In this document: positions 48,801 through 54,862 of the stretch, piece after piece
Layout: each line of letters starts with the position of its first letter
Position numbering within the stretch: the stretch's first letter is position 1
NCBI GenBank assembly: GCA_029339505.1
Contig: JAQISU010000081.1
Coordinates: 17,584,001 to 17,648,000, forward strand
DNA from: Unio delphinus
Lineage: Eukaryota; Mollusca; Bivalvia; Unionida; Unionidae
Reading direction: 5' to 3'
Length of the DNA stretch: 64,000 bases
Notes under the pieces: model-generated
Databases searched by the model: none
What the model saw: only the letters and a program-made list of their open reading frames with translations
Told to the model about the DNA's origin: nothing
Program-made: the position numbers and the translations under genes

Positions 48801-51800
48801 GCAAGCCCTGGTTGGCTGCTATGTTATATGTCCATGGAAAGGGCACGATATAGTCAATAAAGTGTTAAAAGTGCCATTAAATAAAGAAATAAGAAACATT
48901 CTTTGCACAACCTGCCAAAAAATTACCAATTTGGGATGTATCCCTAACTCCTTATAAACGAGGTGTTTTGAATATCATCCATCACTGAAATAACTGCAAT
49001 TATTGCAACTCTTTGATAAATAAAATTGAGCATGTATTCAGCATGTATTAGGATTCAATGTCATCTCAAGACAGTAATGGCTATATTGTGCCAAATAAGG
49101 TAAAGTTCTAACTATGTAGGAGAAATCATTCAGTTTCATTAGATTTAAACTCTGCTTACAGTGCTATTAGTGATTTTGATTTTGTTTTGATGCCATATTA
49201 TGATGCAACTGGCTTGATGACTTTTTAAAATGGCCACTGTTGACATAAGAGTTCTTTTGCTAGCATGACAGAAATGGGCTTTGGATATTCCATGTGAGGT
49301 TTGGGCTTAGACAAAGTTTTTCCACTTAAAAAATAAACCAAACAAACCAAATCAGAATCAAGTACATTTTATAATACAAGATGCATACATTTCTATAGAA
49401 CAGTTTATACAGATTAGAAATAAAAAAAATACCTTTGGGAATAAGCTGAATAACTGAAGAAAAGTACAAAATCAAAATATATAAAGTATTCCCTAAGCAT
49501 GTAAAATAATTGATCCTAATATGAGTTTATAAAACCAATGAACCGCTTCGGTGACCTAGTGGTTAGAGCATCCGCCGCAGAAGCAGGAGGTCGTGGGTTC
49601 AATCTCCGGCCGAGTCATACCAAAGACTTACAAAATGGTACTAACAGCTAATTCGCTTGACGCTCAGCATTAAGAGGTTAGTGTTAGGACTGGTTGGCCT
49701 GGTGTCAGGAATATGTGATTGGGTGGGATACCCAATGCTACACATCACTATAAACTGCCACACTGCAGACATCGTAGCGATATGACTGATTTTTTTAATA
49801 AAAAAGCATGTTAAAAATCTTAATCAAACAAACAATATAAAACCAATGAATCATTTCAGTCTTCAATAATTTGTTATTGTCAGTAGATGAAGAGATAGTA
49901 ATAGTGAAAACAAGTAATCAGTGCGTTGATATTAATAGTAGTGTTCATTTGCAGGATAGCATACGTTATGTGCACTATACAAGATTAGATTTTTTACACA
50001 TTCATAGATATTTATTTTTCCTTCAAATATGTTCCTGGATCACATTACCATTATAAATATAAGCTTTAAACCTCCTGAATCAAGTCTGTCTAAAAAGACA
50101 GAAATCATATTTTGGTTCATTTTATGCACAGTCACCCAGAGATTCCCGATAGGACCATTTGAGATTTCCATGAAATCCTTTTGTAGGTGTATATCTATGT
50201 AAATGATGTCGCATGCAAAAAATCTATTTAAAAACATCCCAGTTCTTTATGAAGTTATGGCTGTTTAATGAATACATATTTGTACAACTAACTGCTACAT
50301 AAACAATCAGTAGATTAGTCCTGCTTTCTTAAGACTGTCTGAATCAGGCCGGTCTGAAGTGCTACTTGGTCATGTCTGCAGATAAGCCATTTTGCATGAA
50401 TTAGCTTAAGGGTGGATGTTTCCAGGTCAGCCAAGACCTGATGTGAATCCTGTCCTCAAGTTTATTTAACTCATTAATTTTCTGTTCTAAATACCTTACA
50501 AAGTCACTAACAGTTAAATATAGTGGTTGCAACTTAGCTCTGCATACAGCTGGCACAAACATTGATAGAATGGCATTTTCTTTATGACATCAGCCCTTCA
50601 ATGCAATTTGCTTTGCTCATTGAGTTTCTTAATTTGTCACATCGTAGTCACTTGGGAACTTAACTCCTTGTGGTAAGCATGTCTGTCTCTCAAGCATAGA
50701 TTAGATGGGGTGGCAGTAGCAAGCCTGATTTGATGATAGCAAGCAAAAGTATTGTCTCATCGTCCAAGCCAGATATGGTCACCAGAATAGTAGTCAAATT
50801 AATTCCCCTCTGAAAATTTCCCATGGGGAAAGAATTATTAGTTAGTTGATTGTTTTCCCCGTCAAAGAATCGGCAAGCCGATTCTTTTCCCCAGGGTAAA
50901 AAGCTGGTTAGCCAATTCTCTCCCCCTCCAGCATAAAGCCCTCCCACCCACCCCCCCAAAAAAATGGTTACGTAATTTTTTCTCACGCCAAAACAATGGG
51001 CTAACCAATTCTTTCCCACTCCAGCTGATAGTTTTTTCTCTGGGGAAAGAACTGTCTAGGTGATTCTTCCCCTCTCCCTCCAGTTACACCTTTTATACAT
51101 TAGAACAAGTAATTAGCAAAAGTAAATTTATAAAAACATATACTAGAATTTGCAATATTTTCTCTTTTCAGTCAATATGTGGCTATTCTGTGTAGTTTCC
51201 TACTTGGCCTTGGAGATAGCAGTTTTAATACTCAGGTATGTTTACATCTGCAGATGTTGTATTCAAGGATGGAAAGACAATATTGTCTTAATTTCATTTT
51301 TGTTTAAATATCCCTGCCCTATCCTTCATTTATAAGTGATACAATTACTAATTCTTAAAAGTTTTTCAGTAGCTAACATTAGTGAAGGTGAGTTTTTTTT
51401 ATATGCTCATTAAGTTGAGTAGTAATAAATCCTCAGGACTGGATGGCATGGATAGTCTGTGAATTCTTTAACTAGGTGCATATGTAATAACAAAAGTCAT
51501 TAACTAGTATAAACTCAGTTATAATAAGTGATCACTTTCCATGTACCTTGAAATGTACAATGGTTAAACTTATCTTTAAGAAAGGAGAAAAGGATGAGCC
51601 AGGAACTACAAACTAATATCAATTATACATATATTATCAAAATTAGTTTTAAAGAAAATAGCTATGCGGGTCTGTGAATTTTTTCAAACTTGCTTGCTAT
51701 TTTATAAAGTACAATCAGGATTTAGAAAATATCTTTTAACAAATTAACAGATCTTCGGCTGAAAGAGATGGATAATGGTTTTGACAACATTTTTTTTCCC

Positions 51801-54538
51801 GGACACCAATAGAGCCTTTGATCTGTTTGATACTGAAATTCTGCTACAAAGTGGAACTGTTACAGATTTGATCATTCTTTTTTAACCTGATCTGACATAA
51901 CCAAACCAGGGGTCTCAATAAATAACCATTGGAGGGAGGGGGCAAATTTCAAACCATGTGAGTTAGTCATCTGATATTTTGATATTTGCTAATTTGTAAA
52001 AGGTGAGTGGGTGTTGTCAGTATATTTTCTTTATAAATGAAAAAATAAGTGCATGTGCCTGTGATGACTGACTCAGTCTAAAGAATAAAAATGCCAGCAA
52101 CTAATAATTATTTATGACTGATCAAGATTAGAGTAACCTGTTTAGGGTAAGTATCATTTTGTGTTAGTTTTTCACCAATTGTATCTATATTAGTAAATTT
52201 TTCTTATATGTTTCAGTTGTATTCTTTGGTGGGATTCATGTACCCAGAGGACAGTTCAGCTGCCTTTGCTCTCTTTAAATTTGCTCAGGTAATGAAGATA
52301 ATCCTTATAATCAATATTATTGACTGCATTTTGTGCAGGAGTTGAATTTCAGAAACCTATGACTCTAATGGTAAGTCTAATGGTAAGTCTCTCATAGAAT
52401 TGTCACTAGATGTTTATTCAAGTATTATAAGCAAAATTTGTATGCATTATTCCATAAACAATTAAACTGAAACCACAGTTGTACAAAATAAACTCAATGA
52501 ATCAGGTCTTCATTATTATTTCTACAGATTTCACAAACGTTTATCAAATTTTCAGTTTGGTGACATGGTACATCTAGTCTACATACTGACTTGTCAAGAT
52601 TCTTAGATTTTTCAATAAATGTTTTGCTTGCGGCCATAAGGTCACTTAAACTTACAGTGTAACCAAGCATCCATTAATATGTGCTAATTTCAACTTCTTG
52701 AGAAACACAGCTGACCCAATTTTATACAAATTTGGCTGTGAGTTTTCTGGTGTAAAAGCCTTTAAAATAATGTAATTTTGCCATACAATATGACAGCTAT
52801 TGGTATAAATAATGTAATTTTGCCATACAATATGACAGCTATTGGTATAAATAATGTAATTTTGCCATACAATATGACAGCTATTGGTATAAATAATGTA
52901 ATTTTGCCATACAATATGACAGCTATTGGTATAAATAATGTAATTTTGCCATACAATATGACAGCTATTGGTATAAATAATGTAATTTTGCCATACAATA
53001 TGACAGCTATTGGTATAAATAATGTAATTTTGCCATACAATATGACAGCTATTGGTATAAATAATGTAATTTTGCCATACAATATGACAGCTATTGGTAT
53101 AAATAATGTAATTTTGCCATACAATATGACAGCTATTGGTATAAATTGAAAAGCTTTTGATAACTCCTCAAAAATTACTTAAAAGAATTTGACAAACTAT
53201 GACTGGAAGCATTCGTACATGAAGATGTTTCAAGTTTGTAAGATGCTGAATCATTGTTAGATATGGCCACCATTATTAAAAATAGAAAAAATATAACAGT
53301 TTGTTTTCAGTAACCACTTAACAGAACTTTATTAAATTTGATGGAAGACATTCCGGCCAGAAGATATCCTATATCTTGTGCCGGTGACTATGATATATCT
53401 ATAACTAATGAGATGATAAAGCCTTGAGACAGCTTTTTTTCAAACCCACTAATTTATAAATCTAACCAGATATGACAGAATGCATTTTAATATGAAAGTA
53501 GTAACCAACAGAATGAACTGATAGGGTATATTGCGTAACAACATAAGGCATTTTGTAGTATCAATAGAATTGATAGGGTATATTGTGTAACAACATAAGG
53601 CATTTTGTAGTATCAATAGAATTGATAGGGTATATTGTGTAACAACATAAGGCATTTTGTAGTATCAATAGAATTGATAGGGTATAGGGTGTAACCACAT
53701 AAGGCATATCATAGTATCAATAGAATTGATAGTTTATAGGATGTAACAATAAGGCATATCATAGGATCAATATAATTGATATGGTGCAGGATGTAACAGC
53801 ACAAGGCATATTTTAGTATCAAAAGAAGTGATAGGGTATTAGGTGAAACAATATAATGTATAGTGTTGTACCAACTAAATTGATAGGGTATGTATTGTAA
53901 CAGACTAAGGCATGGTTTTGTATCAATAGAAATGATAGGGTATATAATGTAACAGACTAAGGCATGGTGTTGTATTAATATAATTGATTGGGTATATAGT
54001 GTAACAGACTAAGGCAGGGTGTTGTATATCAATAGAAGTGATAGTGTATATAGTAACAGACTAAGGCATTGTGTTGTATTAATATAATTGATTGGGTATA
54101 TAGTGTAACAGACTAAGGCATAGTGTTGTATATCAACATAAGTGATAGTGTATATAGTGTAACAGGCTAAGGCATGTTGTATCAATAGAATTTATAGGGT
54201 ATATAGTGTAACAGACTAAGGCATGGTGTTGTATTAATAGAATTGATAGGGTATATAGTGTAACAGACAAAGGCATGGTGTTGTATCAATAGAAGGGATA
54301 GGGTATATAGTGTTAACAGCATAAGGTATATTGTAGTATCATTGAAATTGACTGGGTATCTTTGGTTTTAATATTTCAGTCTATATCTGCAGCAGTTGGG
54401 TTCTACTACAGTACATACTTGTTACTAAAATGGCAGCTGCTCATATTAGTGGTCCTTGGCTCCCTAGGTACACTCTGCTTCTCGAGCATTGAATGGAGTA
54501 GCACAAAGGCCAGTCGTGAGGGATTCAAGAGTATTTGA
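15787..54538 (+). CDS. MFSD11: UNC93-like protein MFSD11 (major facilitator superfamily), 13 coding exons
   Basis: An orphan membrane protein of the UNC93 branch of the major facilitator superfamily; its substrate is not established. Coding exons: 15787-15894, 18953-19017, 21617-21724, 23675-23754, 24370-24466, 32163-32336, 34422-34459, 37035-37100, 39019-39144, 43588-43756, 51172-51235, 52217-52288, 54380-54538. Lengths sum to 1,326 nt (441 residues plus stop) and every junction keeps phase with GT/AG borders. Conserved segments in order: NIIVLGFAFMLIFTAFQT (TM1, about 12-29), WTGQGNLLTIN (about 123-133), RNSGIFWALLQ (about 140-150), AYTGLELTFFSGVYGTC (about 243-259), GISGMFIGVGEILGG (about 274-288), LLGLGDSSFNTQ (about 354-365), YPEDSSAAFALFKFAQ and C-terminal FKSI. 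About 12 hydrophobic helices fit, with a hydrophilic loop at about 200-230 between halves. Sequons NGT (about 48) and NST (exon 10) lie in predicted loops. The start is the first ATG, with AACAAAATGGCGG context. Confidence 0.95.
16221..16354. repeat. perfect 20-bp inverted repeat (hairpin-forming), intron 1
   Basis: GTGAATCAGGTAAAATAACC at 16221-16240 is the exact reverse complement of 16335-16354, with 94 bp between. No clear target duplication was found, so it may be a small MITE or a hairpin. Confidence 0.8.
16483..16757 (-). mobile_element. SINE-A copy (diverged), intron 1
   Basis: Minus-strand copy of the tRNA-derived SINE defined best at 37717-38024. It has a tRNA-like head ('gtggccttgtggttag', 16725-16750), a body with 'actgggtgggacatcatgct', and 'cagacatcatagcgatat' near the 3' end at 16500. 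Diverged, so an older copy. Confidence 0.75.
16758..17380. other. intron 1 sequence, diverged repeat
   Basis: Contains repeated phrases 'ttcaccagaagac..tatgatgt.tagttggt' and 'catcttgaaagt'-like stretches that recur in intron 7 (35190-35680). This suggests an old dispersed repeat of unknown type. Confidence 0.4.
17383..18248 (-). mobile_element. Tigger-type (pogo superfamily) element, internally deleted, 866 bp
   Basis: Flanked by TA on both sides (17381-17382, 18249-18250). The left end is CAGTCAACTCCACTTAACTG; the right end read inwards is CAGTGGACTTTGGTTAACTG. Both are followed by alternating 'ggttaactgcac' and 'cacactccgg' phrases. The minus strand at about 18063-17960 encodes VKLVFLPPNTTSLIQPMDQG, the conserved end of the Tigger/jerky DDE domain. 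Upstream transposase parts are gone. Confidence 0.9.
17759..18109 (-). pseudogene. Tigger transposase C-terminal DDE fragment
   Basis: An open frame of 116 codons. The first 40 residues carry LPPNTTSLIQPMDQGIIANF and KKFYRLL, the block around and after the third catalytic aspartate (QPMD) of Tigger-type DDE transposases. The rest has no similarity I can see and crosses a deletion. N-terminal HTH domains and the first two catalytic residues are absent. Confidence 0.8.
18425..18887. mobile_element. CCRTATTTTCC-ended DNA transposon, short copy (463 bp), intron 1
   Basis: Inverted ends CCATATTTTCCAGCCTATA (18425) and its partner 'tataggccggaaaatatgg' (to 18887), flanked by TA (18423-18424, 18888-18889). 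Subterminal phrases 'atatataagtcgat' followed by 'tcggagtataagac' occur at both ends in opposite sense. No coding. Same family as 44356-46278. Confidence 0.85.
18953..19017 (+). CDS. MFSD11: MFSD11 exon 2
   Basis: Acceptor tttttattgcag; donor ATAAG/gtagga. Encodes KSVLDSAQHDSNGTFSGDGY and I plus two bases. The loop aligns with human SLNRTDFHGSGYTS and keeps a glycosylation sequon. Confidence 0.9.
19018..21290. other. MFSD11 intron 2, mostly featureless
   Basis: AT-rich intron. At 19641-19664 'ataccatatatacttg' followed by 'catataag' resembles the ends of the dispersed palindromic family at 22720 and 56905. No other element was recognised. Confidence 0.4.
21296..21472. repeat. dispersed palindromic repeat family, copy 1 (intron 2)
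   Basis: Contains 'ggtccaactgca', 'ctttgatctgcgg', 'gaccctgatctgctgatg' and 'atgcagtggcagatct', phrases shared with 22736-22935 and 56905-57137. The 'gatctgc...gcagatc' pairs give the unit internal dyad symmetry. It is probably a small MITE. Confidence 0.55.
21617..21724 (+). CDS. MFSD11: MFSD11 exon 3 (second helix)
   Basis: Acceptor ttccttttgcag; donor TATTT/gtaagt. Encodes LSIIYIVFSVSNFGAPSCVA, then LIGPKFSMIVGSIMY. It matches the SNLxxPSVVAIVGPxLSM stretch of MFSD11 proteins. Confidence 0.95.
22078..22312 (-). mobile_element. SINE-B copy, intron 3
   Basis: Minus-strand copy. The 3' part ('atacatggcagccagta', 22116) comes first on the plus strand, then 'agaagctactggcaagctt', and the head with 'agaggtgagatggcaatga' and 'gctttagaccactctagcc' at 22250-22312. 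Compare the complete copy at 43014. Confidence 0.8.
22718..22937. repeat. dispersed palindromic repeat family, copy 2 (intron 3)
   Basis: Ends 'accaaatatacttgttcataag' (in parts) and 'cttataagcaaatacatatt' are roughly inverted. The interior carries 'cagatccagatctgcc', 'gcagatctgggtctg', 'agaccctgat' and 'cagatcaggatctttg'. Confidence 0.55.
22938..24369. other. end of intron 3, exon 4 and intron 4; no further elements
   Basis: Apart from exon 4 (23675-23754) nothing was recognised. Two short open frames at 23737-23986 overlap the exon 4 end and run into intron; they are shadows. Confidence 0.4.
23675..23754 (+). CDS. MFSD11: MFSD11 exon 4 (third helix and following)
   Basis: Acceptor gccgtttcag; donor GCAA/gtaagt. 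Encodes LFILSFLKPMTWALYLASVL, then VGLGAA. It corresponds to the IQPFPWAFYTASVFIGIAAA region in human. Confidence 0.95.
24370..24466 (+). CDS. MFSD11: MFSD11 exon 5
   Basis: Acceptor ttttgtttcag; donor GCAG/gtaaga. Encodes LWTGQGNLLTINSSSETLTR and NSGIFWALLQC. The WTxQGN and RNSGIFWALLQ motifs are the strongest family signatures in the N-terminal half. Confidence 0.97.
24840..25560. repeat. diverged dispersed repeat, intron 5
   Basis: Phrases such as 'aaactttaaaatggcttctcc', 'tacaaatgatgctgatcc' and 'aatatggccac' recur at 28480-28680 and 53150-53430 with much divergence. They look like old, short-phrase repeats of one family. Boundaries are uncertain. Confidence 0.35.
25907..26103 (+). mobile_element. 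SINE-A copy with internal deletion and (CA)n tail, intron 5
   Basis: Head 'ccggtggccttgtggttata' (A box region) and 'ctgagtttggtctcag' (B box region). The body jumps from 'gctgcctcacttggc' directly to 'agacatcgtagcgatatgac', so about 110 bp of the usual body are missing. It ends in a (CA)n run at 26077-26103. Confidence 0.8.
26104..28250. other. intron 5 stretch, no gene
   Basis: Contains a 12-bp inverted pair (GTAATGTGATCA 27754-27765, TGATCACATTAC 27831-27842). Open frames here have no recognisable motif. Confidence 0.4.
28256..28470 (-). mobile_element. SINE-B copy with poly-G interruption, intron 5
   Basis: Same order as at 22078-22312: 'ctatacatggcagccagta', 'agaagctactggcaagctt', 'ggtgagatggcagtgatc', 'gctttagaccatttggcc'. 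A run of about 15 G (28251-28266) borders it. The head is at the high-coordinate end, so the element points left. Confidence 0.8.
29967..30185 (+). pseudogene. pogo-like transposase fragment (CENP-B-type HTH)
   Basis: The 72-codon frame includes WLRVSKTFESEWFSCFKVRH followed by NIGYQSICGE. This matches the W-x-x-R-F-(K)-x-R-H-x-(I/V)-...-G-E pattern of the CENP-B-type DNA-binding domain in Tigger/jerky transposases. The corresponding part of copy 2 lies at 46560-46366 on the minus strand, split over two frames. Confidence 0.6.
30463..31283 (-). mobile_element. CR1/L2-like LINE, 3' end only, with (ATT)n tail, nested in the pogo-like copy 1
   Basis: On the minus strand 31212-30817 encodes LSVDANKTFVCSLVLSRLDY, then CISILSGSSQYLLQKLQKVQ and NTAARII, with LHWLSIRYRIKHKI after it. 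This is the typical RT C-terminal stretch (RLDYCNxLL...LQxxQNxAARxI...LHWLPxxxRI) of CR1/L2-type elements. The end (WARRCGMNSPLKLDI, damaged) lies at about 30770. The 3' tail is the (AAT)n microsatellite at 30463-30511. A 5-bp target duplication TAAAT is present (30458-30462, 31284-31288). 5' truncated, dead on arrival. Confidence 0.85.
31645..31940 (+). mobile_element. SINE-A copy, intron 5
   Basis: tRNA-like head 'ggtggcctagtggttagagc' (A box) and 'ttgatccccagcc' (B box region), body 'actgggtgggacatcatgct', 'cactgcagacatcgtagcg', tail 'acattaaaaatacaaatgac' and a short CA run. Almost full length. Confidence 0.85.
32163..32336 (+). CDS. MFSD11: MFSD11 exon 6
   Basis: Acceptor ctctttttcag; donor GCTAG/gtaatc. 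Encodes LLFGNIYSYFVLKGNTDITS, a short charged loop (DERTKL), the helix GAALLGVLFLFFL, and the start of the central cytosolic loop (RTQRPVDSVNLNA). It follows a 7.7-kb intron. Confidence 0.95.
32650..32911 (+). mobile_element. SINE-A copy (diverged), intron 6
   Basis: Damaged head ('gtatgtggttaaagcatcc'), then 'gggttcaaactcccagct', a body lacking the 'accaaagac...gctgcctc' segment, 'gactgggtgggacataatg', 'gaagacatcgtagcggtat' and a (CA)n tail at 32893-32908. Confidence 0.75.
33541..34330. repeat. 39-bp minisatellite, intron 6
   Basis: Unit 'aagaatattaataagccatg' plus 'ttttatttccctaattaaa', period 39 bp. About ten near-identical units run from 33541 to 33925, then about ten progressively degraded units to about 34330. 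The array ends 90 bp before exon 7. Confidence 0.9.
34422..34459 (+). CDS. MFSD11: MFSD11 exon 7 (38-nt micro-exon in the central loop)
   Basis: Acceptor gtttttttcag; donor CTGA/gtaagt. Encodes DSQQVDTPLTAL in the variable hydrophilic loop between the two halves. The exon is too small to be found by length and is supported by exact phase fit on both sides. Confidence 0.85.
34801..35190. repeat. 63-bp minisatellite, intron 7
   Basis: Six exact-length periods of 63 bp. The anchor 'aaatgaaaat' recurs at 34801, 34864, 34927, 34990, 35053, 35116 and 35179. The unit contains 'tttaccacaggtcttcttgt', a phrase with an acceptor-like 'ttttttaccacag'. Few differences between units. Confidence 0.9.
35191..37034. 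other. rest of intron 7, diverged repeat and featureless sequence
   Basis: 35190-35680 shares phrases ('cttctcatgatgt', 'gaaatggcacca.tctgacct') with 16860-17180. A duplicated phrase 'gcagcagggagg' recurs at 36118 and 36718. No coding signal before exon 8. Confidence 0.4.
37035..37100 (+). CDS. MFSD11: MFSD11 exon 8
   Basis: Acceptor tttattttcag, then AGAGG; donor ACAG/gtaaat. Encodes RSFYLLKTREMLMLSVAIAY and TG, matching human KSFKLCVTKEMLLLSITTAYTG. The alternative acceptor two bases later would break the frame. Confidence 0.93.
37717..38024 (+). mobile_element. SINE-A reference copy (308 bp) with perfect 15-bp target duplication, intron 8
   Basis: Bracketed by identical CTCAAGCCAAAATTA (37702-37716 and 38025-38039), which fixes both ends. 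The head (37717-37790) is tRNA-derived: A box region 'tggactagaggttacagc', B box 'ggttcaaacccc'. The body has 'accaagttttataaaaatgg', 'gctgcctcgcttggcgctca', 'actgggtgggacatcatgct' and 'cagacatcatatcaatgtgg'; the tail is 'aaaaatccaaatcacacaca'. Length and poly-CA tail indicate mobilisation by a LINE. Confidence 0.93.
38040..39018. other. rest of intron 8, nothing recognised
   Basis: AT-rich intron. A minus frame (39262-38855) is antisense to exon 9 and is a shadow. Confidence 0.4.
39019..39144 (+). CDS. MFSD11: MFSD11 exon 9
   Basis: Acceptor ttcttttcag; donor TTGG/gtaagt. Encodes LELTFFSGVYGTCLSNTKHF, GSDAKGLIGIS and GMFIGVGEILG. It is nearly identical to vertebrate MFSD11 over the first 13 residues, the best-conserved part of the gene. 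Confidence 0.97.
39880..40110. repeat. 26-bp minisatellite, intron 9
   Basis: Unit 'cacatgtcagattacaccat' plus 'tgctat', about eight copies with a few substitutions. 26 is not a multiple of three, so all three plus frames read through with the same peptide repeated. These frames are not genes. Confidence 0.92.
40111..41690. other. intron 9 stretch, no gene
   Basis: Includes a (GT)n run at 41442-41466, followed by a short SINE-A-like 3' fragment in reverse ('aatgtagctttaacaatttt', 'gtgtggcagtttatagta', 41478-41545). Otherwise featureless. Confidence 0.45.
41699..42022 (+). mobile_element. SINE-A copy, intron 9
   Basis: Head 'gctcggtggcttagtggtta' with a good A box and 'tgtttgagccccagccg' with a B box. 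Full body ('gctgcctcgcttgatgctca', 'actgggtgggacatcatgct', 'actgcagacatcattgcgat'). The tail is (CAAA)-rich ('aatcaaacaaacaaa') rather than CA. A short 'gtcagtcag' duplication lies inside. Confidence 0.87.
42517..42552. repeat. (GT)n microsatellite
   Basis: About 17 GT units interrupted by C and A. Confidence 0.9.
42749..42811. repeat. (TA)n microsatellite
   Basis: About 31 perfect TA units. Open frames on both strands (Tyr-Ile runs) are artefacts. Confidence 0.97.
43014..43268 (+). mobile_element. SINE-B reference copy (255 bp) with 10-bp target duplication, intron 9
   Basis: Bracketed by AAACTTACTG (43004-43013, 43269-43278). The head is tRNA-like: A box 'tggccaagtggtctagagc', B box 'gggttcgagtc', separated by a long Ser/Leu-like arm. 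The body includes 'agaaagcttgccagtagctt' and 'ccgggggttttcccgggttc'; the tail is 'aaaccctaaaacaatgacaa'. Different from SINE-A in body and tail. Confidence 0.88.
43588..43756 (+). CDS. MFSD11: MFSD11 exon 10
   Basis: Acceptor gtcttttaaag; donor TCTAG/gtaagt. Encodes GAVFGLFGKRTNKYGRDPIV, VFGYLVHMVAFYLIFINLP and a loop with the sequon NST. It matches human FGLLSKNNRFGRNPVVLLGILVH. Confidence 0.96.
44356..46278. mobile_element. CCRTATTTTCC-ended DNA transposon, long copy (1,923 bp), nested in copy 2
   Basis: Ends CCGTATTTTCCAGCCTATAG (44356) and, read inwards from 46278, CCGTATTTTCCGGCCTATAA, flanked by TA (44354-44355, 46279-46280). Subterminal phrases match the short copy at 18425 ('cggagtataagacgaggcca', 'atattccatattac'). 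No transposase frame. The interior holds two 48-bp direct repeats (44609-44656, 45601-45648) and a fragment of the pogo-like family at about 44990-45150. Confidence 0.87.
44609..45648. repeat. pair of 48-bp direct repeats 992 bp apart inside the CCGTATTTTCC element
   Basis: Both read 'gtttaaacc.acggtaattt' then 'atttgagaaactttgt.aaat' then 'acaatta', with two differences over 48 bp. They bracket 944 bp that the short family member lacks, so they may mark a further insertion or a duplicated segment. Confidence 0.6.
48355..48740. repeat. 48-bp minisatellite, intron 10
   Basis: Unit 'gcagcagattgatggggctt' plus 'tttaccaccctggagttgga' plus 'tagccatt', about eight copies; the inner five are almost identical. 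Its length is divisible by three, so frames stay open on both strands. It is intronic and not supported as coding. Confidence 0.93.
48741..49527. other. intron 10 stretch, nothing recognised
   Basis: No terminal repeats or conserved peptide seen. Confidence 0.4.
49543..49835 (+). mobile_element. SINE-A copy with perfect 15-bp target duplication, intron 10
   Basis: Bracketed by TATAAAACCAATGAA (49528-49542, 49836-49850). Head 'cggtgacctagtggttagag' and 'ggtcgtgggttcaatctccg' (intact B box). The body lacks the 'catcatgctacatgtctg' segment ('gtgggatacccaatgctac'). The tail is 'taatcaaacaaacaa'. It has the best-preserved tRNA head of the seven copies. Confidence 0.93.
49851..50690. other. intron 10 stretch, nothing recognised
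   Basis: No conserved peptide, terminal repeat or array. Confidence 0.4.
50800..51085. repeat. degenerate pyrimidine-rich tandem repeat, intron 10
   Basis: Phrases 'ggctaaccaattctttccc', 'agccaattctctccccctcc', 'agccgattcttttcccc' and 'aggtgattcttcccctctcc' recur every 35-60 bp. It ends 85 bp before exon 11. Confidence 0.6.
51172..51235 (+). CDS. MFSD11: MFSD11 exon 11
   Basis: Acceptor tctcttttcag; donor CTCAG/gtatgt. Encodes QYVAILCSFLLGLGDSSFNT and Q. The LLGLGDSxFNTQ motif is diagnostic. It follows a 7.4-kb intron. Confidence 0.96.
51405..51920 (+). mobile_element. LINE reverse-transcriptase fragment (CR1/Rex-like), intron 11
   Basis: Across shifted frames: NKSSGLDGMDSL (51428), MVKLIFKKGEKDEPGT (51560-51610), a QSGF-like 'caatcaggatttagaaa' (51711), and NRAFDLFDTEILLQSG (51807-51855), which corresponds to the DLxKAFDxVxHxxLLxKL box. 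Stops and frameshifts throughout. Both ends missing. A different lineage from the RTE-like copies. Confidence 0.6.
52217..52288 (+). CDS. MFSD11: MFSD11 exon 12
   Basis: Acceptor atatgtttcag; donor GCTCAG/gtaatg. Encodes LYSLVGFMYPEDSSAAFALF and KFAQ, matching human LLSILGFLYSEDSAPAFAIFKFVQ. Confidence 0.96.
52767..53146. repeat. 42-bp minisatellite, nine apparently identical units, intron 12
   Basis: Unit 'aatgtaattttgccatacaa' plus 'tatgacagctattggtataa' plus 'at'. No difference between units was seen. 42 is divisible by three, so 120-codon frames stay open on both strands (repeat PYNMTAIGINNVIL on plus). Neither has splice or start support. Confidence 0.96.
53150..53440. repeat. diverged dispersed repeat, intron 12
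   Basis: Shares short phrases ('gatatggccaccatta', 'tttaatt.gacaaa') with 24840-25560 and 28480-28680. Confidence 0.3.
53510..54345. repeat. about 52-bp minisatellite, roughly 16 degenerating units, intron 12
   Basis: Unit 'gatagggtatattgtgtaac' plus 'aacataaggcattttgtagt' plus 'atcaatagaatt'. The first three units are nearly identical; later ones drift to 'taacagactaaggcatggtg'. The array stops about 35 bp before exon 13, close to its branch-point region. Confidence 0.88.
54380..54538 (+). CDS. MFSD11: MFSD11 exon 13 (last helix and stop)
   Basis: Acceptor ttaatatttcag. Encodes SISAAVGFYYSTYLLLKWQL, the helix LILVVLGSLGTLCFSS and a short tail (REGFKSI), then TGA at 54536. The human protein ends RGSDYRSI, so this is the canonical C-terminus. 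A strong donor (CA/GTAAGA) lies at 54545, 6 bp after the stop, suggesting the 3' UTR may be spliced. Confidence 0.94.
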   Translation, partial: SISAAVGFYYSTYLLLKWQLLILVVLGSLGTLCFSSIEWSSTKASREGFKSI

Positions 54539-54760
54539 CAATCAGTAAGATTTGCCTTTTGGCTGCATTGAATACAGGACTTTTTGCTATCAGTATTGTG
54601 TCTGTGATGTAATACACTTACATAAGTATCTCCCTGAATGTCACAATTTACCATCTAGGTTGATTCTGGCACATAGAATTTTATTGTGTACATGGACATA
54701 AAACATAACCATGTGTGATTTTAACACAGGCTATTTTCTATCAGACTCTATAACAACAGT

Positions 54761-54800
54761 AGTATGTGTGTTTTTGTGTGTGTCTGCATATGTGTGTGTG

Positions 54801-54859
<59 letters not shown>
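54761..54859. repeat. (GT)n and (GA)n microsatellite
   Basis: GT-rich run 54761-54800 followed by about 26 GA units at 54806-54858. Confidence 0.95.

Positions 54860-54862
<3 letters not shown>

Noticed and set aside
49543..49620. tRNA gene at the SINE heads (also 37717, 41699, 43014)
   Set aside because: A and B boxes are present, but the sequence continues into a SINE body and tail with target duplications; the cloverleaf is degraded.
52762..53149. 120-codon open frames on both strands
   Set aside because: Produced by a 42-bp repeat (multiple of three) inside an MFSD11 intron; no start context, splice sites or non-repetitive part.
54536..54544. Read-through or selenocysteine use of the MFSD11 TGA to reach the acidic tail
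   Set aside because: The C-terminus matches the family end, and splicing the donor at 54545 to 54998 in frame would place TAA immediately after the junction.
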